This document shows, in pieces, positions 38,322 to 38,439 of a DNA stretch of 38,439 nt (position 1 is its first letter; the number at the start of each line of letters is the position of its first letter). The stretch is from Streptomyces sp. CBMA29 (GTDB lineage: Bacteria > Actinomycetota > Actinomycetes > Streptomycetales > Streptomycetaceae). The DNA lies in the NCBI RefSeq assembly GCF_014596445.1, contig NZ_MECL01000018.1, forward strand, positions 1 through 38,439, given 5' to 3'. A program made the translations under genes and the position numbers. The notes under the pieces were generated by a model that was not told the DNA's origin, searched no databases, and saw only the letters and a program-made list of their open reading frames with translations.

Positions 38322-38439
38322 ACCGAGGTACGGCCTGCCGCCGGCTCCCACCCCCTTCCGCCCGGCCGGAATTACCGCGCCGCCGCGCCGCCTCGGCCCC
38401 CGCCGGACCGGACGGCCCGCCGCGCGCCGGGCCTGTCGC

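Noticed and set aside
1..38439. tRNA, rRNA, insertion sequence, phage or secondary-metabolite core genes
   Set aside because: I looked on both strands and saw no cloverleaf with CCA-type end, no transposase motif, no integrase, and no PKS/NRPS/RiPP genes.

Overview
The window looks like a Streptomycetaceae chromosome. It is very GC-rich with strong G/C third-position bias, many GTG starts, long runs of 4-base start/stop overlaps, secreted Tat/Sec proteins and -10 boxes of the TAGRRT type. I recognise nadE at the left and a glnA2-type glutamine synthetase homologue at the right. From memory these two lie close together in S. coelicolor; here about 31 kb of transport and accessory genes sits between them. 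No rRNA, tRNA, CRISPR array, transposase or phage gene is visible.

Layout. (1) 271-2031: nadE, followed by a long palindromic intergenic repeat. (2) 2290-11550: an alpha-glucan utilisation locus with a GH13 alpha-glucosidase, two sugar ABC permeases, a lipoprotein binding protein and a MalR-like LacI repressor (all minus strand), plus a divergent secreted GH87 alpha-1,3-glucanase/mycodextranase. A 28-bp element is shared by the binding-protein promoter and the GH87 promoter (23 of 28 bases identical). It ties secreted polymer hydrolysis to oligosaccharide import and intracellular hydrolysis. (3) 11538-28576: a complete Mce lipid-import locus. A PucR-family regulator and a small secreted protein are followed by a tightly coupled run: a large secreted DUF6801-like protein, MceG ATPase, two YrbE permeases, MceA-F, and four Mce-associated membrane proteins arranged as a duplicated two-gene module. 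(4) 28591-33380: an iron-regulated siderophore uptake operon made of a Tat lipoprotein and two exporter-fold ABC half-transporters (IrtAB/YbtPQ-like), with an iron box overlapping its promoter. (5) 33558-34919: glnA2. (6) 34961-38214: a minus-strand operon of a secreted phosphoesterase, an MFS transporter and a membrane-anchored beta-propeller protein, with a candidate PHO box upstream.

The locus of greatest interest is the Mce system. Streptomycetes lack a mycolate outer membrane, so it is unclear what the Mce tube connects to. This locus adds two secreted beta-rich proteins and four VirB8/NTF2-like Mas proteins that could supply the missing outer part. The clearest regulatory discovery is the shared operator of the alpha-glucan locus. 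All functional calls are from reading the sequence and family knowledge; no searches were run.
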